Source: Clostridia bacterium | Lineage (GTDB): Bacteria > Bacillota > Clostridia > UBA1381 | Reading direction: 5' to 3' | Length of the DNA stretch: 44,988 bases | Assembly: GCA_900751685.1 (NCBI GenBank) | Contig: CAADSR010000290.1 | Span: 1-44,988, forward strand | The notes under the pieces: model-generated | Databases searched by the model: none | Told to the model about the DNA's origin: nothing | Seen by the model: only the letters and a program-made list of their open reading frames with translations | Shown here: piece after piece, positions 22,883 through 31,248 of the stretch | Position numbering within the stretch: position 1 is the first letter of the stretch | Layout of the letters: the number at the start of each line of letters is the position of its first letter | Translations under genes and position numbers: made by a program

Positions 22883-23740
22883 TTAAAGCAATTTAAAATT
22901 CTCATCTATATAAGCAATAAACTCATCATAATCTGCTTTTTGGGGAGACGTCATATCATATGCAAATTCATAATAAACCAGATTTCCATTCACGATATAC
23001 TCTTTCCTATGGTGTAGGTTCCCATTCTTCTCTACCTCAACAGTATACCAGTTCGTCCCCGCTCTCGAAAATGTGACCGTCCCCCCTGCCGCAGCTGCAT
23101 ATTCTTTTAATAATGCATCTGCGGCTTTATTTTGTGCATTTGGTTCTAAGCCGATCCGCACGCTCCCGCCTCCTGCCGGATCTGTAACATATAGCAGCGT
23201 TTTTTGATCTTCTGCCGTCTGCATTTGAAACGTTTCCGGGTAAGGGCAGGAAAATTGGCTTTGTGGATCTTTATATAATTTGACCTGATTTGCAATTTCA
23301 TGGGATGGCGCCTGTGTTGCAGGCTCTGTTGTTGCGGGAGCCACTGCCGCTTCCGTCACTGCCGGAGTCTGTGTTACAACTGGTGTTGCAGTAGAATTCA
23401 TCTGAACACTCTCATCGGTCCGTTTCCAGGTCGCTTCTGAATTCTTTTTTGTTAATTGATATGAAATCACACCGCTTCCTACAGCAATGACTACAATCAT
23501 GGAGGTAATTAATAAAAAGAGCCGTCTTTTCGCAGATACTTTTTTCTGCTGTTCCCTCTGGATCTTTTGCTCTTCTAACTTTTTACGTTTTCTTTTGAGC
23601 TCACTGTTTTCATGGTAAGGCTGCCGGCTTGGATGCCGAGGACTAGCCTTCTGTTTTTCCCCAGCCCGGACAGATTGTCCGCAGCGGTCACAGAAGCGTT
23701 CCCCATCTTTTATCCGCCTTCCGCATTTCTTACAATACAT
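22883..23740 (-). CDS. Zinc-ribbon membrane protein with extracytoplasmic domain
   Basis: This 285-residue protein opens with a zinc ribbon (MYCKKCGRRI...FCDRCGQS, two CxxC knuckles). A charged coiled-coil-like segment (about 45-70) and one transmembrane helix (about 72-93) follow. A Thr/Ala/Pro-rich linker (TPVVTQTPAVTEAAVAPATT) leads to a C-terminal extracytoplasmic domain (about 150-285), rich in aromatic residues, that I cannot assign. It is a cytoplasm-to-wall spanning protein of a kind common in Clostridia. A promoter TTGCAT-17-TATAAT lies upstream. Confidence 0.82.
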   Translation of the reverse strand: MYCKKCGRRIKDGERFCDRCGQSVRAGEKQKASPRHPSRQPYHENSELKRKRKKLEEQKIQREQQKKVSAKRRLFLLITSMIVVIAVGSGVISYQLTKKNSEATWKRTDESVQMNSTATPVVTQTPAVTEAAVAPATTEPATQAPSHEIANQVKLYKDPQSQFSCPYPETFQMQTAEDQKTLLYVTDPAGGGSVRIGLEPNAQNKAADALLKEYAAAAGGTVTFSRAGTNWYTVEVEKNGNLHHRKEYIVNGNLVYYEFAYDMTSPQKADYDEFIAYIDENFKLL

Positions 23741-23772
23741 ACAGATCCCCTTCTCTTATCATAGTAATCTTT

Positions 23773-23801
23773 ATTATACTATATCCGGCTTGTTTATGCA
23801 A
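23773..23801 (-). promoter_or_regulatory. SigA-type promoter for the zinc-ribbon protein gene
   Basis: On the minus strand TTGCAT (23801-23796) and TATAAT (23778-23773) are 17 bp apart, 32 bp before the start codon. Confidence 0.8.
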
Positions 23802-23910
23802 GATGAATCTTTTTCAAAAGGACACAAAAGAATTTCTTGAAAAAGCTTCCAATCAAATAAAATTAACAAAATTTTATCCTCTATCCCCCCTATAAAACCT
23901 GCCCCTATAT

Positions 23911-23948
23911 AAAAAAGAAGACAAAGCTTTTACACTTTGTCTTCTTTT
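23911..23948 (-). terminator. Intrinsic terminator after the large SGNH protein gene
   Basis: AAAAGAAGACAAAG and its complement form a 14-bp stem, followed on the minus strand by a T run, 17 bases after the stop codon. Confidence 0.88.
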
Positions 23949-23964
23949 AAATACTTTTCTATCT

Positions 23965-26900
23965 TTATTTGAGCGCGGTGACTGGATCCATCAGAGGGAT
24001 CATCGTATCAAAACCATCCCACAGGAAGACTTTATACTCTTGTGTTGTTGGTGCGTCTGCTGTAAGCGTGGTAGAACCATCTACAGTCTTTGCATCATAT
24101 ACAAGCTGTTTCATCGTTCCGTTTTCCATGCTCATTACTACCATAACAACCTTTCTCGCTCCCTCTGTAGTGCTAACAGTCATTTCTACCTTATTATCTT
24201 TTAAGGTTGGCTCTGTTTCAACTGTAACAACAGGTTTAGGTTCTGTTGTTGGAGCTGTTGTCGGCGCTGTCGTTGGCGCCGTTGTCGGTGCTGTCGTTGG
24301 TGCTGTTGTCGGCGCTGTCGTTGGTGCCGTTGTTGGCGCTGTCGTTGGTGCCGTTGTTGGCGCTATTGTCGGTTCCGGCAATTGATCCGCTGTAAATACT
24401 TTGATATTATCCAAGCCGATCTCCGAAGCCCCTCTTCCTGCTGTCATTTGAATCCCGCCCAAGCCAGTTACATTAGAAGCCATATCAAATGTGCCGTCAA
24501 CGAACGTTTTTGTGCCATCCAATGAAGTGATCTTGAGATCCACCTTTGACTGGTCAAAATGAAGGACAGATTCTACTGTCAGCCAAGTATTTGCAGTGTA
24601 GCCACTGATCACCTGGTCATAGTCACTGGCATCTGCTGATATTGTTTTCCCATTTACACCAAATTGCTGCATCCCACTGGACATGGAAAGTGTAAATACA
24701 TAATCAGATAAGAAGTAATCGTTCTTCTTTTCACCCTGGCCCTTGCCAAATACGGCGATTTGCGTCGAACGGTCATTCGATGCTTTCATCTTCACATTGA
24801 ATTGAAGTGCAAGCTCGCCCCCTGTTTGTGCCTGATCCGGGAATGCTTTATATACCGAACGGTTTCCGCTGGTAGAATTCGGGACAACATAGATGTATTG
24901 TCCGATAGCGTCAATATTATTCGTATCTGTTTCAATAGTTCTCTTTGCATTAGAAGTCCATCCATCCGAATTAAGTCCTTCCGTTGTCAAGGTACGGAAA
25001 TCCTGCTTATACAAATAGGTGATCGGGTCAACGATTTCCTTTTCAAATGCAGCTACCAGGCTTACATCAGAATTAAGCCGAAGTGTATATTCCGGCGCAT
25101 ATGAAACTATAGTTCCCTGTTGGTCTTTCCATGCGCTGAAAATGTACCCTGCTTCCGGTGTTGCATGAATCGTAAGAATAGAGTTTTTCGGTTTTGAAAC
25201 TGTTGTTACTTGTTCATCCCCGATCGATACACTACCCATCCCTTCACTTCCGGCAGCTACGCCAACCGTTAAGGTCTGTTCCGGCAGCGGATCTGTTTTC
25301 AGGGTTGCCACCGTTAGGTCCGTCATATCCAAATTAAAGCCAACACCACTTGTTCCGGTTACCATAAAGGTTGTAATCGGCATCGGTTTCACGGTTGCCG
25401 AAGTAGATGCATACCGGCTCGGGATCTCTACCGGGTCTCCCCCATCAATTACAATACTTTCTTTTCCGTTATCCATGTCCAGGATAAAGGTAATATTCGT
25501 CCAAGTCCCCTGGTTACTGATGCCTCCAACTTCTGTTCCGTCAGAAAGATATACTTTACCATCTGCAATTTTGATCGCTGGCACTGAATCATAGCCGTTT
25601 ACCGGATTTGAAAAACTACCTGTCAATTGCATTGTAACGGTTCCAGTTTTATAGCGGACATTTGTGCTGACCATCAACTTACCGCCACTGATCTCCTGGT
25701 CCAATGTGCGGTAAAAATAGAAAGAACCCGTTCCGCCCGCCGGCTTCACACCATCTGAAATAAGCTCAGCATATGTTCTTTCCCCATCCTTTTGGATCAA
25801 TTGAGTATGGGTAGCACTTCCGACACTAGCCCATCCATTTTTTCCATCAATGGCATCCCCTGCATTCGCACCAATATAATTAAAAGATTCCGGGATGATC
25901 TCATCTTCGTTTTCTGACTGGCCCTTGATCAAAATAGTATCAATATCCGTCGGTTTATAAACGGCGGAATACTGCTCCGCATTTTCCTCAAATTCATGGG
26001 AAGCGTCATCTATAGTCCACATGCAAACATCGTAAGTATCGCCTTCTTCCAATTTAATGTCAGAAGCTTCAAAATCTACTTTTTGTTCCCCGATCCCTGT
26101 GGTATTATCTACCCAGCTTGAAGAAGCAATGGTTCCCTTTACTTCCCCCGCTGTGTTATAAACTGTTGCTTTTGCCTTACAATATTTTTGCATGGTTGCG
26201 ATTTGTACATACACATTCGCACTGACAAAAGAACCATCTTCACCGATCGTTACATCTTTGATTGTTGTTGGGTATTTATAGGTAACTTCCGGGTATACTG
26301 GTTCAGGATACAAAGAGTTTGGCGCTGTCCCTGCGTTTACAATCTCTGCGGAAACCTTGTATGGCTGCTCTTGACGCACGCCTGTTGCAAGGTCTTTGAG
26401 TACATCGGATTGGATTTTTGCCGAGCTGCCCTCTGCTGCGTCAGCTCCGGCTGCTACTGTCTTTTGTACCTCGTCAAAGAAAATATAAGCCGCATTGTCC
26501 GCGCCGGCATCATTGATATGGGTACCGTCATGAGCGCCGTACTTATTATATACGAAATAATAGTCTGTGGCATTTTTCTCATATTTGTCTGCGCCACGGA
26601 TCCCTTTCACATCCTCACAAACCTGTTCCATCCAGTCCAGGAAAGAAGCATTCAAGTCAACAAATGCTACATTTTTGGCCCCTGCTGCGATCTTCGCTTC
26701 TACAAAAGCTTTTCCTGCCTCAGAGTACTGGCTTAGAGTGGAATTCCAGGTATTTGTCTCTGCCACATAATGAGAGTCATTGTGGCGGTCGATCGGGCCA
26801 ACTACAACAAGGTTCGCTTTCTTTTTTACGGCAGCATCATAGTACTTTTCCAGGTTCTTCGTATAGCTTTCTGTGCTGGATTCATTATGGCCATATTCCA

Positions 26901-27813
26901 CATACAGGTAGTCGCCCTCTTTAAGATTTTCAACTGCCTTATTAAAATGGGAGCCATCCCCGCTGGCAAGCCCGCCTTCCCCATGGTTTGCAACTGCGAT
27001 ATTTGCAGGTGCATACTTGGAAAGTGCCTGCCCTACACCCGCATAATTCTGAAGCGGGAAATACGGAAGATAGGAGCCCTGGTCACACACGGTAGAGTCT
27101 CCTAATACCACTAAGGTCTTGCCTGGAGTGGTCATTTCTTCTATTTCTAATGAGGCAATGGCCGCATTTTCACCGGCTACAATAACATTTAACAGATCAT
27201 CATTATAAACCGTGTTTTTCGGCTCTGATTTTTCATAATAAATAGATTGTACGGCTGCATTATACTCATATGTATACGTTTCCCCTGCCGGGATCTCATG
27301 GTCCATCAGCATCAGATGGCGTTTTTCCGAGAAAAGGCTTACATTTGCAGCCTGGGCCGGGTCTGCTCCTGCCAAAGTCACTTTCACATGGTAATACCCG
27401 CCATTTTTCACTCTCAGCGCGAACCGTGCAGGCATATCCTTTTGGGTAACCCCTACATTGTCATCATTTGCAGCTACCGGTTCGGTCTTGCCCCCGTTTT
27501 GAAGCACGATCTCCTGCCCCTTTTGCATACTAAAGCTATCTGTACGGCTGCCCCCTGCAGTCGCTGTACCGGTCAGGTCATCCGCCATATAGCCTTCTGC
27601 CCCAAGGCCCAGGAATCCATACGAACGGTTATCCGTAAATTTTGTTTCTGCGCTGACACCAGTAAAGCCGTCAGCCACCTTTTCCATCGAACCAAAGTCA
27701 AACTTCCAGGAAGTTTGTTCTTCTGAGCTTACCATGGTCGGAAGCACAATGCTGCTGGCAACCATTGTTGTAGCAATGATCCCTGAAAGCAGCTTTTTGA
27801 ATTGTGTTTTCAT
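23965..27813 (-). CDS. Large secreted multidomain SGNH/CE12-like esterase
   Basis: This 1,282-residue secreted protein has a signal peptide (about 1-30), an N-terminal domain starting WKFDFG (about 36-225), and an SGNH hydrolase domain (about 232-460): block I GDST (Ser240), Gly near HGEGG, GHNE (Asn310), and DGTH (Asp429 and His432). Then come a beta-sandwich region, two concanavalin-like segments (about 640-840 and 930-1150), and an InlB B-repeat-like domain (GYIFSAWKD, about 845-925). An Ala-Pro-Thr-Thr linker (about 1158-1200) and a C-terminal domain ending FLWDGFDTMIPL follow. Family knowledge points to deacetylation of pectin-type polysaccharide. The ATG at 27813 has AAGGAGA 7 bases upstream; an earlier in-frame ATG at 27843 lacks one. 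Confidence 0.87.
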   Translation of the reverse strand: MKTQFKKLLSGIIATTMVASSIVLPTMVSSEEQTSWKFDFGSMEKVADGFTGVSAETKFTDNRSYGFLGLGAEGYMADDLTGTATAGGSRTDSFSMQKGQEIVLQNGGKTEPVAANDDNVGVTQKDMPARFALRVKNGGYYHVKVTLAGADPAQAANVSLFSEKRHLMLMDHEIPAGETYTYEYNAAVQSIYYEKSEPKNTVYNDDLLNVIVAGENAAIASLEIEEMTTPGKTLVVLGDSTVCDQGSYLPYFPLQNYAGVGQALSKYAPANIAVANHGEGGLASGDGSHFNKAVENLKEGDYLYVEYGHNESSTESYTKNLEKYYDAAVKKKANLVVVGPIDRHNDSHYVAETNTWNSTLSQYSEAGKAFVEAKIAAGAKNVAFVDLNASFLDWMEQVCEDVKGIRGADKYEKNATDYYFVYNKYGAHDGTHINDAGADNAAYIFFDEVQKTVAAGADAAEGSSAKIQSDVLKDLATGVRQEQPYKVSAEIVNAGTAPNSLYPEPVYPEVTYKYPTTIKDVTIGEDGSFVSANVYVQIATMQKYCKAKATVYNTAGEVKGTIASSSWVDNTTGIGEQKVDFEASDIKLEEGDTYDVCMWTIDDASHEFEENAEQYSAVYKPTDIDTILIKGQSENEDEIIPESFNYIGANAGDAIDGKNGWASVGSATHTQLIQKDGERTYAELISDGVKPAGGTGSFYFYRTLDQEISGGKLMVSTNVRYKTGTVTMQLTGSFSNPVNGYDSVPAIKIADGKVYLSDGTEVGGISNQGTWTNITFILDMDNGKESIVIDGGDPVEIPSRYASTSATVKPMPITTFMVTGTSGVGFNLDMTDLTVATLKTDPLPEQTLTVGVAAGSEGMGSVSIGDEQVTTVSKPKNSILTIHATPEAGYIFSAWKDQQGTIVSYAPEYTLRLNSDVSLVAAFEKEIVDPITYLYKQDFRTLTTEGLNSDGWTSNAKRTIETDTNNIDAIGQYIYVVPNSTSGNRSVYKAFPDQAQTGGELALQFNVKMKASNDRSTQIAVFGKGQGEKKNDYFLSDYVFTLSMSSGMQQFGVNGKTISADASDYDQVISGYTANTWLTVESVLHFDQSKVDLKITSLDGTKTFVDGTFDMASNVTGLGGIQMTAGRGASEIGLDNIKVFTADQLPEPTIAPTTAPTTAPTTAPTTAPTTAPTTAPTTAPTTAPTTAPTTEPKPVVTVETEPTLKDNKVEMTVSTTEGARKVVMVVMSMENGTMKQLVYDAKTVDGSTTLTADAPTTQEYKVFLWDGFDTMIPLMDPVTALK
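24247..24371 (-). repeat. 12-bp tandem repeat encoding an (APTT)n linker
   Basis: About ten 12-base units vary mainly at third positions, each coding Ala-Pro-Thr-Thr on the minus strand. Unit number is likely to vary between strains by slippage or recombination. Confidence 0.9.
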
Positions 27814-27952
27814 AATGCTGTCTCCTTCTTTCTGTGTTTTCACAGATTATGCGGTTTACTCACAGCATAACCCATTTTAATAGATATAGATTTATTATAA
27901 CATGTGTCCAAAAAAAAGGAAAGCAGTTTCCTTTATTTCATTGAATAAATCA

Positions 27953-28001
27953 CAAAAAAGGCCTGAATTTTTAACAGATGTTAAAAATTCAGGCCTTTTT
28001 T
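27953..28001 (-). terminator. Intrinsic terminator of the mltG-trmR-trhP operon
   Basis: A long near-perfect stem (AAAAAGGCCTGAATTTTTAAC with its complement, loop near 27976-27980) is followed by Ts on the minus strand. The upstream arm overlaps the trhP stop codon. Confidence 0.9.
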
Positions 28002-29226
28002 ATTTGCGTTCCTTGCGAAGCATACAGCCCGCTGTAACTGGCTGCTGCATTGGAAGATGTAAAATCATTTCTGCATGGTTTGCCACTTCTACCGGGCTTC
28101 CCTTTTCATCGGTCATTCCAACTGCCTGCTGGATAAAAAATGGCCTGTCGGGGCAGAGCACCTCAATGGTGTCCCCTTCAAAAAAGCGGTTCCGCTGGGT
28201 AAGCGTCGCTATTTTTGTCTGATCATCATACGCAGTCACGATCCCGATCAGGTCGTAATCACGGATGTAGGAGCTGGAGGTGTAGACCTGGGCCTCCCGG
28301 TCTGGCTTTCCAAAATAAAAACCCGTCGTATATGGCCGGTGGCTGACCTTGCAAAGCTCCTCATATGAGGCCTCATCAAACACATAATTCTCCGGATCTT
28401 TTAAATAACGGTCGATCTCCCGCCGGTATGCGCCGACGACCGTGGCTACATAATAGGAGGTCTTTACACGCCCTTCCAGCTTAAAGCTGGAGATCCCGCT
28501 CTGCACAAGCTCCGGGATATGCCGGATCATACATAGATCCTTGGAATTAAAAATAAAACTGCCCCGCTCATTTTCCACGATATCCATATATTCTCCCGGC
28601 CGTGTTTGCTCCACCAGGGAATAATTCCACCGGCAGGGATGGGCGCATTCTCCATGGTTCGCATCCCGTCCTGTCATATAATTGGATAACAAACAGCGTC
28701 CGGAATAGGAAATACACATCGCTCCATGGACAAAGGCCTCCAATTCCAGCTCCTCCGGCGTTTTCTGACGGATCTGCGCAATTTCGTCAAAGGACATCTC
28801 CCGCGCCAATACAACACGCTTAGCGCCTCTCTTATACCATGCAAGCGCCGAACGGTAGTTGATATTGTTGGCCTGTGTGCTAATATGGACCGGGATTTCG
28901 GGCGCCAGCTCGCGCATCATATCAAACATCCCCAGATCCGCAATCAGCACAGCATCAAAGCCCAACGGACGGATCTCCTCAATAAACGCTTCAAACTCTT
29001 CAATATCCTCATTATGGGGCAGGATATTTGCCGTTAAATATACTTTTTTTCCACGCTCATGGGCATATGCAAGCCCTTCCTTCATATCCTCCAGGGAAAA
29101 ATTTTCTGCCGCAACACGCAAGCTGAAGGCTTCCCCGCCGATATATACAGCGTCCGCCCCATAATCAATGGCTGTTTTTAATTTTTCCAGGCTCCCGCCC
29201 GGTGCAAGTAATTCAGGTCTTTCCAT
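28000..29226 (-). CDS. trhP: Peptidase U32 family tRNA U34 hydroxylase
   Basis: This 408-residue U32-family protein matches TrhP (YrrO/YegQ type), which takes part in prephenate-dependent 5-hydroxylation of U34 in tRNA. The N-terminal PELLAPGGSLEKLKTAIDYG and GADAVYIGG, the central FVHGAMCISYSGRCLLSNY with GECAHPCRW (conserved cysteines), and SSFKLEGRVKTSYYVA identify it. It follows the predicted methyltransferase gene by 10 bases, and MltG precedes that, the same order as yrrL-yrrM-yrrO in B. subtilis. A GGAGAA-type ribosome site stands before the ATG. Confidence 0.93.
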   Translation of the reverse strand: MERPELLAPGGSLEKLKTAIDYGADAVYIGGEAFSLRVAAENFSLEDMKEGLAYAHERGKKVYLTANILPHNEDIEEFEAFIEEIRPLGFDAVLIADLGMFDMMRELAPEIPVHISTQANNINYRSALAWYKRGAKRVVLAREMSFDEIAQIRQKTPEELELEAFVHGAMCISYSGRCLLSNYMTGRDANHGECAHPCRWNYSLVEQTRPGEYMDIVENERGSFIFNSKDLCMIRHIPELVQSGISSFKLEGRVKTSYYVATVVGAYRREIDRYLKDPENYVFDEASYEELCKVSHRPYTTGFYFGKPDREAQVYTSSSYIRDYDLIGIVTAYDDQTKIATLTQRNRFFEGDTIEVLCPDRPFFIQQAVGMTDEKGSPVEVANHAEMILHLPMQQPVTAGCMLRKERK

Positions 29227-29236
29227 TCATTTCTCC

Positions 29237-29902
29237 TTATTTCTTTACGGAAAGTGTGACGCCATCCCCCAAAGGCAAAACGGACGTTTCAAGGTCGTCC
29301 CTGGAGGTCAGTGCCGCGATAAATTTCCGCAAGCGTTTTACAATCGTGATTTTACGCCGGATCACAAGGCTGTTTTCCGCCGTCATTCCTTTATACAATA
29401 CATTGTCTGCTACTAATATGCCGCCTTTGCGCAAAAGCCGGACACAGTCATCAAGCATATAAATATAATGGGCTTTGGGACCATCTAAAAAGATGTAGTC
29501 AAACTCCCCGTCGCCTTCCACGCAGGACATATATTCTTTTGCATCGGCTTCCACTACCGTGATTGTTTGCTCCAGCCCCGCCTGCTTGATATTCCGGCGG
29601 GCGGTCTGCACCATCTCCGGGTTCATTTCCAGGGTCTGGATCGTTCCTCCCTCTGCTAATCCCTGGGCCATTAGGATAGCGGAATATCCAATCGCACAGC
29701 CCACCTCTAAAATACGCTTGGGGCGCAGCATATAGGACAGGCAGGAAATAAATTTCGCAGTCTCCGGCTGCACGACCGGCACCTCATGCTCCGCTGCATA
29801 AGCTTCCATCTGCCTTAAAAAATCCGAATTTTCTGCCAACTCTTCCCGCAGATACCGGGTAATATAAGGATGCACAATAGCATCCTTCTCATATTCTATC
29901 AT
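29237..29902 (-). CDS. trmR: tRNA 5-hydroxyuridine methyltransferase
   Basis: This 221-residue class I SAM-dependent O-methyltransferase has motif I ILEVGCAIGYSA (about 64-75), acidic residue at TLEMNPE, the metal-site stretch FLDGPKAHY and ADNVLYKG, and an N-terminal QPETAKFISCL helix. The position between mltG and trhP, with 14- and 10-base gaps, matches B. subtilis trmR (yrrM), which methylates 5-hydroxyuridine at tRNA position 34. The assignment rests on the gene order as much as on sequence, because catechol-type methyltransferases look alike. Confidence 0.88.
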   Translation of the reverse strand: MIEYEKDAIVHPYITRYLREELAENSDFLRQMEAYAAEHEVPVVQPETAKFISCLSYMLRPKRILEVGCAIGYSAILMAQGLAEGGTIQTLEMNPEMVQTARRNIKQAGLEQTITVVEADAKEYMSCVEGDGEFDYIFLDGPKAHYIYMLDDCVRLLRKGGILVADNVLYKGMTAENSLVIRRKITIVKRLRKFIAALTSRDDLETSVLPLGDGVTLSVKK

Positions 29903-29916
29903 GGCCTAACCTTCCT

Positions 29917-30978
29917 CTATTGCGCCAGGGCCGCATCATCTACTGTCACAACAGCTTCTGTCTGGGCCTTTGCCGCTAAATGTTCTTCATAGGTTTTTGA
30001 GAACACATGGCTCCCATCCTTCCCTAACACAAAATAAAGGGCATCTGTCTGCTCCGGATAAAGCGCCGCCTGGATGCAGGAAAGCCCCGGAGATGCGATT
30101 GGGCCTACGGGAAGCCCCGCATTCTGGTAGGTATTATACGGTGAAGATAGCTTTGTGTCTGCAATGGATAGGGCGGGTTTGCGTTCTTTCAAAATATATT
30201 GGATCGTCGCACAGGACTGCAGCTTCATTCCCGAATGGATCCGGTTGTAAAATACGCCTGCCACCTTGGCCCGTTCCGAATCCTTGTCGGTCTCCCGTTC
30301 AATCACAGAAGCCAATGTAACGATCTGATCCACTGTCATCCCCAATTCTTTAGCCCGGTCATAGTATTCCGGCTTAAATTGATTATTAAATGCCGAAAGC
30401 ATCAAGTCGATAATGTCGTGTTCTGATAAATCATTCGGGATCTCATAAGTTGCCGGGAATAAATAACCCTCCAGGGCATTTTCCCTCTGGGGGAGTCCCT
30501 CTAAAAATTTATAATTGTATTTTGACGGGTCCAGCTCCGCCCGGAATGCTTCTTCATCAATCAGGCCTGTCTCCAAAAGCTTGTCTATGATCTGCCGGAT
30601 CTCATACCCCTCCGGTATCACAACCTTTGTCGTTTCCCTTCCCGGGGTGGAAAGAAGCTTCAGAATATCATCATAGCTCATCCCCACTGAGACCGTTGCC
30701 GATCCGGGCTGATAATTCCCATCATAGCCCCCTATTTTAGACTGCAGACGGAATAAAAGGGGATATTTGATAATTCCCTCTGCTTTCAGCTGCTGTGCGA
30801 TACTGGCGCTGCCGGCACCCGACTTGATCTCTGTGTGCATATTTTCAGGAATCGCTATGCCCATACTGTCGCTGAGCAAAATCCCGCCGCCGATCATTCC
30901 CGCCGCAAGAAGTATGACTAAAATAATGATAATGATTTTCCCTTTTCCATATCCATTTTCTTTTACTTGAATCGCCAT
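29917..30978 (-). CDS. mltG: Endolytic murein transglycosylase MltG
   Basis: This 353-residue membrane-anchored lytic transglycosylase cuts nascent peptidoglycan strands. One transmembrane helix (about 14-36) is followed by a LysM-like segment (about 50-115) and the YceG catalytic domain with VIPEGYEIRQI, LEGYLFPATYEI, the catalytic Glu in LASVIERET, VFYNRI and LSSPYNTYQNAGLPVGPIASPG. The ATG at 30978 has GGAGG 9 bases upstream and is preferred over one at 31011. It is the promoter-proximal gene of the mltG-trmR-trhP operon. Confidence 0.94.
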   Translation of the reverse strand: MAIQVKENGYGKGKIIIIILVILLAAGMIGGGILLSDSMGIAIPENMHTEIKSGAGSASIAQQLKAEGIIKYPLLFRLQSKIGGYDGNYQPGSATVSVGMSYDDILKLLSTPGRETTKVVIPEGYEIRQIIDKLLETGLIDEEAFRAELDPSKYNYKFLEGLPQRENALEGYLFPATYEIPNDLSEHDIIDLMLSAFNNQFKPEYYDRAKELGMTVDQIVTLASVIERETDKDSERAKVAGVFYNRIHSGMKLQSCATIQYILKERKPALSIADTKLSSPYNTYQNAGLPVGPIASPGLSCIQAALYPEQTDALYFVLGKDGSHVFSKTYEEHLAAKAQTEAVVTVDDAALAQ

Positions 30979-31041
30979 AAAAACATTCCTCCAGCCGTAA
31001 AAAGGCATCAAACCTGTTTTTTTTCAATACATAACGGATAT

Positions 31042-31070
31042 ATTGTATAACAAAAACCCTGTTTCGTCAA
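31042..31070 (-). promoter_or_regulatory. SigA-type promoter of the mltG-trmR-trhP operon
   Basis: On the minus strand TTGACG (31070-31065) and TACAAT (31047-31042) have a 17-bp spacer, 63 bp before the mltG start. Confidence 0.75.
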
Positions 31071-31185
31071 GTTGTGCCTGTATTATACGTCCCTCCAAAA
31101 AAAATGTCCTTTCCTCCCGCTTTTTCAGTCTTCCCGGAAAAAGGGCATCTCCGCTTCTTTTATGGATTTTTTCTCCTGATTCGGA

Positions 31186-31214
31186 TTGAATTTTGACCGC
31201 GTTTATTGTATAAT
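31186..31214 (+). promoter_or_regulatory. SigA-type promoter for pgcA
   Basis: TTGAAT (31186-31191) and TATAAT (31209-31214) with a 17-bp spacer lie 34 bp before the start codon at 31249. Confidence 0.8.
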
Positions 31215-31248
31215 AGGGATGATACTATAAAAATTGGAGGTCGATTCC

